The notes beneath the pieces were generated by a model. The model did not search any database, was not told where the DNA came from, and worked only from the letters and a program-made list of their open reading frames with translations. Made by a program: the position numbers and the translations under genes. This document shows positions 37,378 through 47,982 of a stretch of 64,000 nt of DNA, piece by piece; the stretch's first letter is position 1; each line of letters opens with the position of its first letter. The stretch comes from an uncultured Latescibacterota bacterium (GTDB lineage: Bacteria > Latescibacterota > UBA2968 > UBA8231), in assembly GCA_958295495.1 (NCBI GenBank), contig OY282352.1:1240001-1304000 (forward strand). Reading direction: 5' to 3'.

Positions 37378-40300
37378 TTACCTTTCCACCACGATCCGCA
37401 CCTTTGCTGGATCTTTACCCATAGCGAGCAGATCGATGTATGCGTCAAATCGGCTCTTCATCTCCGCTGGGGTTGCCGGGCCATCGGTCACCTTCAGGGC
37501 CGTTTGCAGGTCCTGTGTCTGGATAGCGACTTTGATCAGACCAGAAAACACTTCTTTGAGAGCATGTACAAAGCTGTCGCTTAGGGGCATTGGTAGCTCA
37601 CGCGACTGAATGAAGGCCTCCAGTGCTTCGCGGTCATCCGACTTCAACAAGTCCATGTTGTCCGGGGCCTCCAAGTTGCTGAGGAGGATGGAGGTCCAGT
37701 CTCCCGCGATCTCATCAAGTTGCTCATCCATAGCATCAATCTGCTGAGGGCCTGCAACCGTGTTGGTTTCGGTAAAGGGCTTAAATTCGCAGTGCAGGCA
37801 AGTCGGCGTTGCATCCAACTCCTGCTCGATAAGAGCAAAGCAGCTTTTCAGAGCCATTAGGTGGTTCTGGAAATCGGTAAGCTGTTGCCGAGGCATTAGA
37901 TCAATTTCGTCGGCTAATTTGACTAAGGCTCGCAATCGCGGGTCGTTGAGCAGTGCTGTCTTGCGCCGGTCGTCGTTCACGCCCAAGCGGGCCTTGGTGT
38001 GCAAGCGAATATAAGCAACCGTGTAATCCCTCTTGAGTTTTTGTATTTCTGCGCCGATAGCTTGGGATTGTTGGGCCTCGACCCTATCCGCTTGGTTGAG
38101 GGCACTCAGGACGCTCTGCCGGGTCGTCTTCATGCGGCTCACCCAGTCATGTTCGGTGGGCAGTGCCGCTTCGGCTGTGGCCAAATAGGAGGCTGTCGGG
38201 GCATGGTCCATTACGAACTCGCGCAAAGCGTCCAACTCATCCAGAGCCGTTAGGGCTTCTTTGTGCGCCATGATTTCAGGCACACTGTGGCGAAAGTTTT
38301 TCAATTTGCCAGGGGAAGAATACGCCTGAAGCGATTCAAAGAAGGTTTTGGCTTTATCTAAAGCACCGGCTCGGCTGGCAAGGGCAGTGCTGGCGAGTAG
38401 GTCCTGTCCCCAAAAGAAAAGCCCTTTCTGCATATCCTGTTGGGCCATGACGATGCGCCGGACCGTCTTGTCAATGGCCTGCTGCATACCTTGGACCGGT
38501 TCGTCTTTGCCTTGGGCAACAAGCTGGGCCATGCCCGGCGACAAGCCAAGCAGTTCAAACAACTCCCTGATGGCGGGCAGGTTCCATTCCTTGGGCTGCT
38601 CCAAATGCTTGAAGCGGATCAATTCGTCCATGCCAGTGGCGGCAAGTTGCGGTAGCCCGGTGGCGTCGAATTTTTTGCCCGGAATGGCGAACACGATGTC
38701 GCCGGAGTACACCAAGGCCGCCAAAATGACCGCTACCCATTCAGGTTCAAGACGGAAGCCGCTGGGGTCCATGAATTCTAGCCCGTGGTCGTCTTGAATG
38801 ATCTCGCTGCGATTTACCACTTGGCCGTGTCCCTTAGCCTTTACAGCATCGATAATGAACTGGGTGTACTTTGATTTGTAGGGGTTCATCCTCTCGCCAT
38901 TGAGCAGTTCCAGCGCATCTAGCACGGCCGTGGCCTGCTTGGTGCGGTTCTGTCCGGCGATAGCCCGCAGCGCATCTTGGGCAGCTTGGGCGCGGTTGTT
39001 GCCGGTAATCAGCACCGAAAAGGCTGGGTAGTTGGGAGCCTGATTTTCAAAGTTTGGGGCCAGACAGATGCCCGCGATGGTATTGATCAGATCGCGGAAG
39101 TTGATGGTTTCGTGGGGCAACAGGCCCGATAGGTCGCGGATCGATTGGCCCTTGGCCCACTCGGAGATGGATTTCGTGCGGCCTTGATAGGTGACCTCAA
39201 AGGCATTGGCCATCTGCGTTTGTAGCCACCGGACTAGCTGTCGCAAAAAGCCGTTGGCCTTAGCCTCATAAGTGGCTTTGGCTTGGGCCGAGGAAGTGCC
39301 TGCGAGGTCCAAGGCCGCCGCATAGCTTTTCAGCGCGGTCTGAAATTCCTCATCGGAGCCTTTCAGGAGAAAGAAGACTTCGTCGCTCGCTTTCTCATCC
39401 CTGAACCGGGGCGGGTCGTTTGGCTGGATAAAGTAAAGGTAGAAGTCCCGCTGGGGCACGGCGGTGGAGCGCTCGTTGGGTGCGCCAAAAAACAGATACC
39501 CGGTGCGGGCGGCTTTGTGCGCCTGCCAGATGAGTTCGTGTTGCCAGATTTGGTAGCCGGTTACGTAGGTAGCGTCTTGGCATTCCATGACCCGTTTGAG
39601 GGCCTCGTAGTAGAAGCGGTCGAGCCGAGTGTTATCGAGGCTCTCTGTTCGCTTGTCAATGATGGCGTCGAAGTCTTCGGTCTTTTTTAGGTCCAGATAG
39701 TATTGGCGATTGTCCCTGTTAAATGAAATGAATTGTCCACTGACCGCTCTGTCGATTTCGCGCAGAACGGTTTCCACATGGGTTTGCAGGTCTTTGTCGG
39801 GTTCATCGCTGCCCAATTCCTCAATCAGGGGATCAAAAAGGCAGAGGCGGTCGCGCAGTTCCTCGGCGGATGCGCCCATGGGCGTATAGATGTCGCCAGT
39901 GGTCAGGCGATGGACGGACAGTGCATGGATTAAGCGCCGGGCCATCGGCTTGTACTGCCTGCGGGCGATGGCGTTTTCGATGCGGGATTCCAGCACTTGG
40001 CTGCAATCAATGACTGCCCGGATTTCGGGAATGGCGCGGAAGGCCGCGTTCTTCCTGAGTGTGTTCCAGTAGCTATCAAAGGCAATTAGGCCGGGTTGGT
40101 CCTGCGGTACCACTTCGTCCATAATGTCTTTCATGCGTATGGACAGGGTCTTGAGCACCTCGCGCTTTTCGACCACAGTGACCCGCTCAAAGGTGTCAAT
40201 GTAATCGGGATGTACGGGAAAGAGAGCGACGAATTCATCCATCTGCTCGTTGAGCCCGCCGTAGAACTTGGAAAAGGGCATTAGATACTCGCGAATATGT

Positions 40301-41112
40301 GCCTGTTGCTCGGCGGTCTTTTTGAGCAGACGCTCGGCCACTACGAACTTGACGTCGTTGCGGGCGATCAGGATTTGCTCAAAACGGTCTTTTACCCGAC
40401 GGATGCTATCGGCGACAAAGCCGAAGCGGGGGCTGTCGAAAATGGCTTCCTGCACCCCGGCCATAACGCGAAAGCGCAGGTCTTTGCACACTTCGCCCAT
40501 TTCGCGGAGGAAGTTGAGGTCGAGGATCAGCTCTTGGTCCCTGCGGGTACGGAGGTAGTCCAGTAGCTCATCGACCACCAGCAGCAAACCGTGTTCGGGG
40601 AAAGCCTCTCCGAACTTGTCCATCAGGTCTTCAAAGGCCCGCTTGTGGCTGGAGATCTCGTCCGTATCGGGGAATATGTATTCCACGCCGAGCTTTTCGA
40701 GATATTCTTCCAATTCAGAGACCAAGATGTCGCGCAAGGACATAGTGGTAGCCCCGATCTCGGTGCGGACGACCTTGAAGCGCCCGGCGATTTGTTCGGC
40801 TGCGTCACAAACGCCGGGGTGCTTCAATTCTTCCAGTAGGGAGGCGTCTGCGGCAAGGCTTGAAATCACCGACATCAGGTGCGATTTGCCGGTGCCGTAA
40901 TTGCCGACGACCAAAATCCCTTTGTTATCGACGGGTTGGTCGAACTGCATCTGCGGGATGACAAGCTGAGTAAGCCGTTCGGCCATCTCCTCGGAAATGA
41001 CGTAAGTTCTCACAAGATGGTGCGCGGCACTGGACTTGTCCGCGTCGCACAACTGAACAACCGACTCAATCGGATCGAATTGGATAAGATCGCCGTATTT
41101 CATGTTGGTCAT
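37378..41112 (-). CDS. brxC: BREX type 3 ATPase BrxC/PglY
   Basis: Large ATPase of 1244 residues. The N-terminal P-loop [13 protein letters not shown] is near residue 70, Walker B-like [13 protein letters not shown] near residue 180, and an Arg-rich sensor region follows ([16 protein letters not shown]). The rest is helical and matches the DUF6079-type BrxC of BREX type 3 in size and layout. BrxC is one of the two core proteins of every BREX system, forming DNA-bound oligomers. The start is MTNMKYG at 41112, 62 bases after brxF. Confidence 0.92.
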   Translation of the reverse strand: MTNMKYGDLIQFDPIESVVQLCDADKSSAAHHLVRTYVISEEMAERLTQLVIPQMQFDQPVDNKGILVVGNYGTGKSHLMSVISSLAADASLLEELKHPGVCDAAEQIAGRFKVVRTEIGATTMSLRDILVSELEEYLEKLGVEYIFPDTDEISSHKRAFEDLMDKFGEAFPEHGLLLVVDELLDYLRTRRDQELILDLNFLREMGEVCKDLRFRVMAGVQEAIFDSPRFGFVADSIRRVKDRFEQILIARNDVKFVVAERLLKKTAEQQAHIREYLMPFSKFYGGLNEQMDEFVALFPVHPDYIDTFERVTVVEKREVLKTLSIRMKDIMDEVVPQDQPGLIAFDSYWNTLRKNAAFRAIPEIRAVIDCSQVLESRIENAIARRQYKPMARRLIHALSVHRLTTGDIYTPMGASAEELRDRLCLFDPLIEELGSDEPDKDLQTHVETVLREIDRAVSGQFISFNRDNRQYYLDLKKTEDFDAIIDKRTESLDNTRLDRFYYEALKRVMECQDATYVTGYQIWQHELIWQAHKAARTGYLFFGAPNERSTAVPQRDFYLYFIQPNDPPRFRDEKASDEVFFLLKGSDEEFQTALKSYAAALDLAGTSSAQAKATYEAKANGFLRQLVRWLQTQMANAFEVTYQGRTKSISEWAKGQSIRDLSGLLPHETINFRDLINTIAGICLAPNFENQAPNYPAFSVLITGNNRAQAAQDALRAIAGQNRTKQATAVLDALELLNGERMNPYKSKYTQFIIDAVKAKGHGQVVNRSEIIQDDHGLEFMDPSGFRLEPEWVAVILAALVYSGDIVFAIPGKKFDATGLPQLAATGMDELIRFKHLEQPKEWNLPAIRELFELLGLSPGMAQLVAQGKDEPVQGMQQAIDKTVRRIVMAQQDMQKGLFFWGQDLLASTALASRAGALDKAKTFFESLQAYSSPGKLKNFRHSVPEIMAHKEALTALDELDALREFVMDHAPTASYLATAEAALPTEHDWVSRMKTTRQSVLSALNQADRVEAQQSQAIGAEIQKLKRDYTVAYIRLHTKARLGVNDDRRKTALLNDPRLRALVKLADEIDLMPRQQLTDFQNHLMALKSCFALIEQELDATPTCLHCEFKPFTETNTVAGPQQIDAMDEQLDEIAGDWTSILLSNLEAPDNMDLLKSDDREALEAFIQSRELPMPLSDSFVHALKEVFSGLIKVAIQTQDLQTALKVTDGPATPAEMKSRFDAYIDLLAMGKDPAKVRIVVER

Positions 41113-41174
41113 ACTGATCCTGTCTCTCTACTGGTGGTTCGCGAACCATCCTAACGAACCGCTCTGTATATTCA

Positions 41175-41693
41175 TTAATATAGAGGGCTAGCTATTCCGT
41201 CGATAGGCACCCCATTGACCGTCGTCGTCCCATCCATACTCACGATGGGTACATTGACTGAGTCATATTCCCAGTACTCGGGGTGCTCCCGCTCGGCATA
41301 TAAAAGCCTTCCTCCAGAAGAACTCCCACTCCAAGAAGCCACCACAGCGCGGTTCCGCGAAATGTCTCGTAGCAGACTCAACGGGTCTTGCTTGAGATTC
41401 TTATCAAAGAGGATTTCGAGATTATCGAGCACCGCCGGCGGCTGGGCTTGGGTCGCGAGTTGAGCGAGGATACTTGGCAGCCTCAACGACCGCTGCCGAG
41501 CCGTCAGTTCGAGCATCTCGCATGAGAGTGCTCGATTGACATTGATAACTTGCGTACCAAACGCATCGGCGATCTCGCGCAGGACGCCGGTCTTGCCGGA
41601 ACCGCTCTCGGCCACCAGCAACACTAAGCGGTGATACAGGCCATCGGCGACCTCAAGAGCCCGCTTTATTTGGTCCTGAATCGGTTCAGCCAT
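41175..41693 (-). CDS. brxF: BREX type 3 P-loop protein BrxF
   Basis: Small ATPase-like protein of 172 residues. The P-loop VAESGSGKTGVL is near residue 30 and LSCEMLELTARQR follows. BrxF is specific to BREX type 3 and always precedes brxC, as here. Its presence is the best reason to call this system type 3. It starts only 3 bases after the stop of the rhamnonate-dehydratase-like gene, so the BREX operon has no separate promoter space here. Confidence 0.88.
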   Translation of the reverse strand: MAEPIQDQIKRALEVADGLYHRLVLLVAESGSGKTGVLREIADAFGTQVINVNRALSCEMLELTARQRSLRLPSILAQLATQAQPPAVLDNLEILFDKNLKQDPLSLLRDISRNRAVVASWSGSSSGGRLLYAEREHPEYWEYDSVNVPIVSMDGTTTVNGVPIDGIASPLY

Positions 41694-41696
41694 GCC

Positions 41697-42857
41697 TCAG
41701 CGCGGCACTAGCCAGTCCTCGTCTATTTCCATGCCAAAGCCCGGCGCGTCCGAAGGGATCAAGCACCCCTCTTGGGGCACGGCCGTGCCCGGTATGGTGG
41801 GTACTTCTTCAAGGGGAATGCCTGGGGCCGAGCCGAGCCAGTACTCGGCCATCGGCGATTCGGGGAAGGCAAAGGCGAAGTGTTGGCCGTAGGCGGTGTT
41901 GGCACCACCGTGGGGGATGGTAACAAGACCGGCGGCCTCGGCGATGTAGTAAATTTTGACGGCTTCGGAGAGGCCGCCACACCACTTGAGGTCGGGTTGC
42001 AGCACATCAACGCAGCGGTGTTCGACTAGCTGGCGGAAGGCCTGACGGCCGTGGTGGTCCTCGCCGGTGGCAATGGGCACGTAGGGAGCGGCTCGCTTGA
42101 GCGCGACGTGGCCTTCGAGATCCGTGGGAATTAGCGGTTCCTCAATCCAGCGCATCTGGTAGGGCTTGAGCCGCTCGGCGACTTGAACGGCGTATTCGAC
42201 GTTGTAGGACATGACCGCGTTGAGCATCAACTCGCAGTCTGGGCCAATGTCCTCGCGCGCTTGGGCGACCTTGTCTTCGAGGCGATTAAGCCCTTCCTGC
42301 CCCTCTCGGTAGTGAACCGGGTTGGTGATCTTGAACGCGCTAAACCCCAATTCGAGCCCCCAGTCGAGGTCGTCGCCGGTGGCGTAGAGTTCGATGCGGT
42401 CGCGGCAGGGTCCGCCGAGCAGGCGGTACACGGGCTGGCCCAGCAGCTTGCCCTTGAGGTCCCAGAGTGCCAGATCAATGCCGCTTTGGGCAACGGCCGC
42501 ACAACCTGCATGACCAAGGCGCTGAGCGGCGCGCCACATCAGGTCGTTGAGAAATTCCGTGGCCAGACATTCGCGGCCCATCAGCAGGGGCGCGAAGACT
42601 TGCTCGACGAGGGCAGCCACTGGCTCGCCAAAGGAGCAGCCGCCCAAACCCCAAGTGCCGTCCTCGGCCGTGATCTGGACCCATACCGGGCCGCCGCCCA
42701 TGCCCGGCATCTGGCCGGGTAAGCGCGAAAATTCTGGATACTTGTTGATCGGCAACGAGCGCGGCGCACTCTGGTTCCAAGAGGGGCCGCGGCCCGCTGT
42801 TTTGGGCGGGTTGGGCGGGAGTTGGAGGTCAACTACGCGGATGGATTGGATTTGCAC
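41697..42857 (-). CDS. Rhamnonate-dehydratase-like enolase-superfamily enzyme
   Basis: Enzyme of about 386 residues. GTG 42857 is chosen because AGGAGA lies ahead and because a truncated second copy at 49704-49775 starts at the same place with ATG. The barrel shows MRWIEEPLIP (metal Glu), IATGEDHHG (third ligand) and TIPHGGANTAYG (catalytic His), the pattern of L-rhamnonate dehydratases. The first metal ligand, normally Asp (LMLDxxMS), reads Asn here (LMLNAVMSYN). It probably dehydrates a sugar acid, but the Asn may weaken magnesium binding. It is immediately upstream of brxF. Confidence 0.85.
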   Translation of the reverse strand: MQIQSIRVVDLQLPPNPPKTAGRGPSWNQSAPRSLPINKYPEFSRLPGQMPGMGGGPVWVQITAEDGTWGLGGCSFGEPVAALVEQVFAPLLMGRECLATEFLNDLMWRAAQRLGHAGCAAVAQSGIDLALWDLKGKLLGQPVYRLLGGPCRDRIELYATGDDLDWGLELGFSAFKITNPVHYREGQEGLNRLEDKVAQAREDIGPDCELMLNAVMSYNVEYAVQVAERLKPYQMRWIEEPLIPTDLEGHVALKRAAPYVPIATGEDHHGRQAFRQLVEHRCVDVLQPDLKWCGGLSEAVKIYYIAEAAGLVTIPHGGANTAYGQHFAFAFPESPMAEYWLGSAPGIPLEEVPTIPGTAVPQEGCLIPSDAPGFGMEIDEDWLVPR

Positions 42858-43034
42858 CTCTAAAGTCTCCTCAAAACCTACGTGGCGGTCGGCAAAGTCC
42901 AACTATTGCTCCCAATCGCACTCGGCGAGGTCGTGGCCGCCGCTATTGCCGCAAGGGGGATACATTATATCGCCGGGCGTTGGTAGCAGCAAGGGCGGAT
43001 TTGTGCTGGGGGGTTTGGCAGCGCGGTCAGGCCC

Positions 43035-44162
43035 TTAAAAGGAGTATTGTAGTTGCAGCGAGTAGGCGTTGTCGGCGTAACTCCGGGTGGAGTCGTTCGA
43101 GTCGTTGGTCGCAAACGCGTATTTCAGCCGCGCCGCAAGGTTGTCGCGGAGGCCCTGCTTAAAGCCTAAGCGCAACAGGGTGAGGTTGTCGCGCCGTTTG
43201 GCGCCGGTCCCGGGCACGATCCAATCTTGGTATAACTTGAAATGACGGCGCGTAGAAAGGCTTGCGTTGGAATGCGGCGTGAATCGCCAGATGAACAAAG
43301 ACCCAATGCGGTGATTGGCGAAGTTGAAATCGACCTCGTCCGCGTCGTCGTTGTGATGGACGAATTCACCCCCTTGCTCGGGCTCTTGAGAGAAGGGTTC
43401 GTGGCGCGGGAGTTCGCGGGTGGCCAGATCGATTTCGAACTGATATTTCAAATTCAGCAACACCCGCCCCAAGGCCATGCCCTCAAACCCGAGGCTGGCG
43501 GTCTGGCGGATCCCGCCCACGTGCTTGTTGAGGTCGGATGTGATGATTCTCGGGTCGATAACGCCCCGGTACGCGCGAACCTGATAGCCGGCGGAAACAT
43601 CTGCAATCGCGCTGAGCCGACGTCTGAGCCCGCCTTCGGCCATGACACTGGTATAGGTGCTGCCTTTGCTGTTGGGAAAGTACTTGTTCCGCAACTCGGC
43701 TCCGAACCGGGACGACCACAACGGGTTCCACCGGATATGGAGCTGACCGCTGATATCTTGCTTGAAGTATTCGTTGATGCGGTCATTGGGTTGGTGCCGC
43801 AGGCCGAGGTTGGCCGCGGTCAGGAGCGTGGCATTGCGGGAAAGCCGGCGACGCCAAAGACCTGACAGCAGGTGATCGTAGCGATTCTTCCGGGCTAGGT
43901 CGGCGAAGCGACGCGGGGCCATCTCATAGCGTACGGCGATTCGCGTGTGGGGATCAAGCGCGACCCTGACATCAACCCCGGCCCATATATACGCGGCAAA
44001 ATCCCCTTGTTCGCCCCGTTCTGTCGGCACCTGAAAAACATTGTCTTCGTACTGGTAGCCGAGGTCGAAAAAGGGCTTGATCCGCAACGATGGATCGGCG
44101 CGAACTAGGCCCGGGGTGCTCAGCGCGAGCGACCATATCATAGCTGCAATTCTCAATGACAC
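43035..44162 (-). CDS. Outer-membrane beta-barrel protein
   Basis: Exported protein of 375 residues. A signal peptide (residues about 4-22, ending GLVRADP) is followed by alternating strands throughout and a C-terminal aromatic end (YSLQLQYSF), as needed for BAM-dependent insertion. The opening KPFFDLGYQYEDNVFQ is common in putative beta-barrel porin-2-like proteins near exopolysaccharide or PEP-CTERM loci. It is the last gene of the HK-RR-coiled-coil-barrel operon, 12 bases after the coiled-coil gene. It could be an export pore or a sensor in the outer membrane. Confidence 0.8.
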   Translation of the reverse strand: MSLRIAAMIWSLALSTPGLVRADPSLRIKPFFDLGYQYEDNVFQVPTERGEQGDFAAYIWAGVDVRVALDPHTRIAVRYEMAPRRFADLARKNRYDHLLSGLWRRRLSRNATLLTAANLGLRHQPNDRINEYFKQDISGQLHIRWNPLWSSRFGAELRNKYFPNSKGSTYTSVMAEGGLRRRLSAIADVSAGYQVRAYRGVIDPRIITSDLNKHVGGIRQTASLGFEGMALGRVLLNLKYQFEIDLATRELPRHEPFSQEPEQGGEFVHHNDDADEVDFNFANHRIGSLFIWRFTPHSNASLSTRRHFKLYQDWIVPGTGAKRRDNLTLLRLGFKQGLRDNLAARLKYAFATNDSNDSTRSYADNAYSLQLQYSF

Positions 44163-44174
44163 GTGGGGCTACCG

Positions 44175-45068
44175 TCACTTTCCTTTGAGCATATTCTCGA
44201 GTTCCGAGGCGAGATGTACCGCTTTCTCACCGTGGATTTTTTCTCTGGCGTACCAGCTTTCCCGTTTGGCGCGCCAAATTTCCAGCGCCGATTCCGCATC
44301 TGCAATCTCGCCTTCCAATTCGGCGATATCGAGGTTGCGGTCGAGATCGAACTCGTCTTCTTCCCCGCGGCGAATGTCGCGGAGCAACTCCAGCATGTTG
44401 CGCCGCAAATCAAGTGCCTTACCAGTTTCGCGGATCTGCCGGTCGAGCTCGCCGATTTTGGCCCGTATAATATCCTGTTGGTCTTGGAGCACGGCCAATT
44501 TCTGCTGGATCTCGTCGGGGCCATCGGTTTGCGCCGGGGCGACATCCAACGACAACAGCAACTCGCTGGACTCTCGGGCCATTTGCCCCCGGTAGGTTTC
44601 TGCTTCCTCCTGAAGTTTCAGCACCTCAGAAAGGATCCGGGTCTTGGCCTTGGCGTCTTTGGCGACGCGGGCTTCCTCAGAAAGCCGCTCAATCTCGGCG
44701 TCCAGCATGTCTAAGAGCACGCGTTGCTTGGCGATTGATGCCTCAGTGAGCGCATAGATCTGGTCGTCGAGTGCTTGGATCCGGTCCGATAATTCCCGGG
44801 ACGCCTGTAGGTCGTCCTGCAACTGTCGCTCGAGCAGTCGGTCGCTGCCTTGTTGCAGGTCTTGTTTGGCCGTGCGGATCCTATCGGTCAACTGCTTGTT
44901 TTCGCGCAGCAGCTTGTTGCTCTCCACCAAGATGCCTTCGACCTGCTCGGCGAGTTGTTCGATCTGTATTCTCAGGTTCTGTAGGGTCAATTCCTGCGTG
45001 AACGCCGCTGGCACCGCCCCGATTGAGATGGTGAAAAATAGCAGGAGACACCGCCAGCTAAAAAGCAT
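44175..45068 (-). CDS. Exported coiled-coil protein
   Basis: Protein of 297 residues. An N-terminal signal peptide (hydrophobic residues 2-24) is followed by an almost continuous coiled coil to the end (LRIQIEQLAEQVEGILVESN; IEQQLEDxL-type heptads; LDMLDAEIERLSEEA). No globular domain is seen. It should lie in the periplasm as a rod or tether. The gene is between the sigma-54 regulator (23-base gap) and the outer-membrane barrel (12-base gap), so the two envelope proteins probably act together. Confidence 0.75.
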   Translation of the reverse strand: MLFSWRCLLLFFTISIGAVPAAFTQELTLQNLRIQIEQLAEQVEGILVESNKLLRENKQLTDRIRTAKQDLQQGSDRLLERQLQDDLQASRELSDRIQALDDQIYALTEASIAKQRVLLDMLDAEIERLSEEARVAKDAKAKTRILSEVLKLQEEAETYRGQMARESSELLLSLDVAPAQTDGPDEIQQKLAVLQDQQDIIRAKIGELDRQIRETGKALDLRRNMLELLRDIRRGEEDEFDLDRNLDIAELEGEIADAESALEIWRAKRESWYAREKIHGEKAVHLASELENMLKGK

Positions 45069-45091
45069 AGTCCTGAACGCTCGCCGAGAGA

Positions 45092-46429
45092 CTACAGTTC
45101 ATATTTTTCAAATTTGTAGCGGAAAGTCGTTCGTTCGATGCCGAGCAACTTCGCGGCGTCGGCTTTGACCTTGTTTGCCTTTAGATAGGCATCCCACAAA
45201 AGCTGCTTTTCAAAAGCCTCGACGCGCTCCGTCAAGGTGCCGCTTTCTACGTGGTGTTCAGGCGATTGAGCGTTTAGCGAGAGGTCATCAGGCGCAATTG
45301 CGTTGCCCTGCGCCAACACCACGGCGCGTTCGATGGCGTTTTCGAGTTCCCTGACATTGCCGGACCAAGAGTACGTCGTCAGCAATTCCATTGCGCTGGG
45401 ATGCACTGACGACACCTTCTTGCCGATCTCGGCGTTGTACTTGAGCAGGAAATGGGCCACGAGCAGCGGGATGTCTTCGCGGCGTTCGCGCAAGGGCGGG
45501 ACCTCGATGGGCACCACATTGAGGCGATAGTACAGGTCTTCGCGGAACGCCCCTTCCCTGATGCGGTCGGGCAAGTTTCGGTTGGTCGCGGCGACGAGCC
45601 GGACGTCAACTGAGATCGAGCGGGTTCCCCCGACTCGCTCAAATTCCCGTTCCTGCAGGACGCGCAGCAGTTTGACCTGCATCGCCGGCGTACTCTCGCC
45701 GATTTCATCGAGGAACAATGTACCGCCATCGGCGATCTCAAAACGTCCGGGTTTCATCTTCACGGCTTGGGTAAATGCGCCTTTTTCATGGCCGAAGAGC
45801 TCGCTTTCCAGCACGCCCTCTGCCAGTGCCGCGCAATTGACTTTGACGAAGGGTTTTTCCCGGCGCTCGCTGTGCTGGTGGATCGCACGGGCAACCAACT
45901 CTTTCCCAGTGCCGCTTTCCCCGCCGATGAGCACGGTCGAATGGGTCGGCGCGACGGTTTGTATCCTGCGAAAGACCGCCTGCATCTGAGGGCTTTTACC
46001 CATGATCTCGTCAAAGCTGTAGCGCAGCTCATCTTCTCGGCGCAGGTAGGCGTTTTCCTGACTGAGCCGGCGTCCTGCAAGGGCCTGTTCAATTTTTATT
46101 TCTATCTGTTCGAGCGTGTACGGTTTGGTTATAAAATCCACCGCTCCCTTTTGCATGGACTCAACGGCCAACTCGATCGTGCCAAAAGCCGTCATCATTA
46201 CTACGCTCGTTTCGGGCGAGGTCTCGGCAATGGCTGCGAGGACTTCGAGCCCGGTCTTCTTTGGCATCTGGATATCGACCATGGCCAAATCGAAAGAGTA
46301 CTTCCCGACCGCTGCGATCGCATCCTCTCCGTCATAAGCAGCATGGGTCGAATGCCCCAGCCCCCCAAGCGCGAGGGCGAGCCCCTCTCTGGTGCTTTTA
46401 TGGTCATCGGCGATCAGTATCCGGCTCAT
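45092..46429 (-). CDS. Sigma-54-dependent NtrC-family response regulator
   Basis: Activator of 445 residues. The receiver has ILIADDH and the phospho-Asp in AMVDIQMPKKTG. The sigma-54 AAA+ domain has Walker A GGESGTGKE, the GAFTQA loop (GHEKGAFTQA) and Walker B GGTLFLDEIGE. The C-terminal Fis-type helix-turn-helix is ADAAKLLGIERTTFRYKFEKY. It overlaps the kinase gene by 4 bases. The only strong -24/-12 promoter nearby (48079-48095) with upstream repeats lies just beyond the kinase and points away, towards the lipoprotein gene; that is its expected target. Confidence 0.95.
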   Translation of the reverse strand: MSRILIADDHKSTREGLALALGGLGHSTHAAYDGEDAIAAVGKYSFDLAMVDIQMPKKTGLEVLAAIAETSPETSVVMMTAFGTIELAVESMQKGAVDFITKPYTLEQIEIKIEQALAGRRLSQENAYLRREDELRYSFDEIMGKSPQMQAVFRRIQTVAPTHSTVLIGGESGTGKELVARAIHQHSERREKPFVKVNCAALAEGVLESELFGHEKGAFTQAVKMKPGRFEIADGGTLFLDEIGESTPAMQVKLLRVLQEREFERVGGTRSISVDVRLVAATNRNLPDRIREGAFREDLYYRLNVVPIEVPPLRERREDIPLLVAHFLLKYNAEIGKKVSSVHPSAMELLTTYSWSGNVRELENAIERAVVLAQGNAIAPDDLSLNAQSPEHHVESGTLTERVEAFEKQLLWDAYLKANKVKADAAKLLGIERTTFRYKFEKYEL

Positions 46430-47886
46430 GCCAGTCTTTCTCGCTCCATAGTCGTCGGCAGGTTGAGGACAAACGTCGTACCAGCACCTTGCTTACTCGT
46501 GCATTCGATCGTTCCGCGGTGATGCTCGACCAGCCGTTTGACGATGGCCAACCCAAGCCCCGTGCCCTTGTCTTTAGTGGTAAAAAACGGGATAAAAGCG
46601 CGTTCCGCCGTCTCGGGGGACATACCCACTCCGCTATCCCGCACCTCGACGCGGATGGCATCAGCTTCCACATCGACAAAACCTTCGACGGCGATGGTTC
46701 CGCCCCGGTCAATTGCTTGTGCAGCATTCTTGACCAGATTGGTGAACATCCACTTGAGTTGGTCGGCGTCTGCTTCAATGGTGGGCAAGGTGTCCAAGTT
46801 TACCTTTTGAACCTCGATAGTGCCCGCCCGCAACTCCGCGTCGAGCAGCGCCAGCACTGAAGCGACTACGTCCGACAAGTCCACCGCCGCGGTTTGCAAC
46901 GGCGTCGGACGCGCAAAGTCGAGAAATTCGCTGACTAGCTGGTTCAATGATTGCACTTCGCCATCTACTTGTTCAATCAGTTGCTCCGCCTTTGGGTCGG
47001 CGGGGATTTGGCGTTTGAGCAAGCCTAGGAAAATTCGCATCCCGTTAAGCGGGTTTCTGACTTCATGGGCGAGCCCGGCCGATAGCTGCCGAAGCTCCTC
47101 GGCCATGCGCGACACCTGCTGGTCCCGCTCTTGAATCGCGATACTCATCTCGTTGAATGTCGTGGCGAGCACGCCTATTTCGTCTTTGCTGCGCGTTTCG
47201 ACCTGCGTCCCGAACGCCCCGGCCTTAATCTGTTGGGTCGCTTGCGAGAGTCTCTCAATCGGCACGACGATCGACCGGGCTAAAAAGATGCTGAGAACGA
47301 CCGCAAAAACCATACCAACCACGCCGATGAGTACCATGTTGCGGCTCATCCTCGCAAGGCTTTCGAGGAACAGCACACTCGCATCTACCGCGAGGATGGC
47401 GACAATACCACCGCGTTCGCCGTGGATGGGCGCATAAGCCGAGCGGTAAAAAGCGTCGTCTTTGCCGTGAAAAGCGACTGAGGCGGCCCCTATCCCGCGC
47501 TTGGCTTGGTCAATATGGATTCTGTCTTCGCCCAGCGAGTGGTATTGACTGCCAATGGGCACCTCGAGGCGGGAGTCAACGAGGCTTTTGTATTCGAGGT
47601 CGAGCACGTACATAGCCTGCGCTTCGGAAGCATCGCGCATAGACTGTAGCTTCTTTTGCAGCGTCCGGTACAACCGCGTACCCTCGCCGCCCGGCTGGAG
47701 TGCGCGCAAGTAGCTTCCATTGAGTTGTGCTGCAGAGGTCTTAGCGACCGCCACGAGCCGTTTGCCCATCTCGGCGTCGAGCGTACGCTTTGCCGTGTCG
47801 TAAAATAGATAACTACTAGCCGTCAAAACCAAGACCACGAGCAGCGCAATGGTGAGGGTTGTCTTGGTTTGGAGTCGGATCTTCAT
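46426..47886 (-). CDS. Sensor histidine kinase with periplasmic sensing domain
   Basis: Kinase of 486 residues starting at ATG 47886 (MKIRLQTK); a TTG 51 bases upstream in frame is less likely. A membrane helix (7-28), a periplasmic sensor of about 155 residues (Cache-like), a second helix (about 185-207), a HAMP domain, HisKA with LSAGLAHEVRNPLNGM and an ATPase domain (NLVKNAAQAID, RDSGVGMS, GTGLGLAIVKRL) are visible. It should sense an envelope or extracellular signal and phosphorylate the overlapping regulator. It opens the operon that ends with the barrel gene. Confidence 0.93.
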   Translation of the reverse strand: MKIRLQTKTTLTIALLVVLVLTASSYLFYDTAKRTLDAEMGKRLVAVAKTSAAQLNGSYLRALQPGGEGTRLYRTLQKKLQSMRDASEAQAMYVLDLEYKSLVDSRLEVPIGSQYHSLGEDRIHIDQAKRGIGAASVAFHGKDDAFYRSAYAPIHGERGGIVAILAVDASVLFLESLARMSRNMVLIGVVGMVFAVVLSIFLARSIVVPIERLSQATQQIKAGAFGTQVETRSKDEIGVLATTFNEMSIAIQERDQQVSRMAEELRQLSAGLAHEVRNPLNGMRIFLGLLKRQIPADPKAEQLIEQVDGEVQSLNQLVSEFLDFARPTPLQTAAVDLSDVVASVLALLDAELRAGTIEVQKVNLDTLPTIEADADQLKWMFTNLVKNAAQAIDRGGTIAVEGFVDVEADAIRVEVRDSGVGMSPETAERAFIPFFTTKDKGTGLGLAIVKRLVEHHRGTIECTSKQGAGTTFVLNLPTTMERERLA

Positions 47887-47982
47887 GCGTTTTTTTGCAT
47901 GTAGTAATGAATAGCGGCCTGATAAAAATTGGATCAATGGCGTGGGCCGTGTGTTGAGCCTCCGCTGAATTTACCGGAAAAA

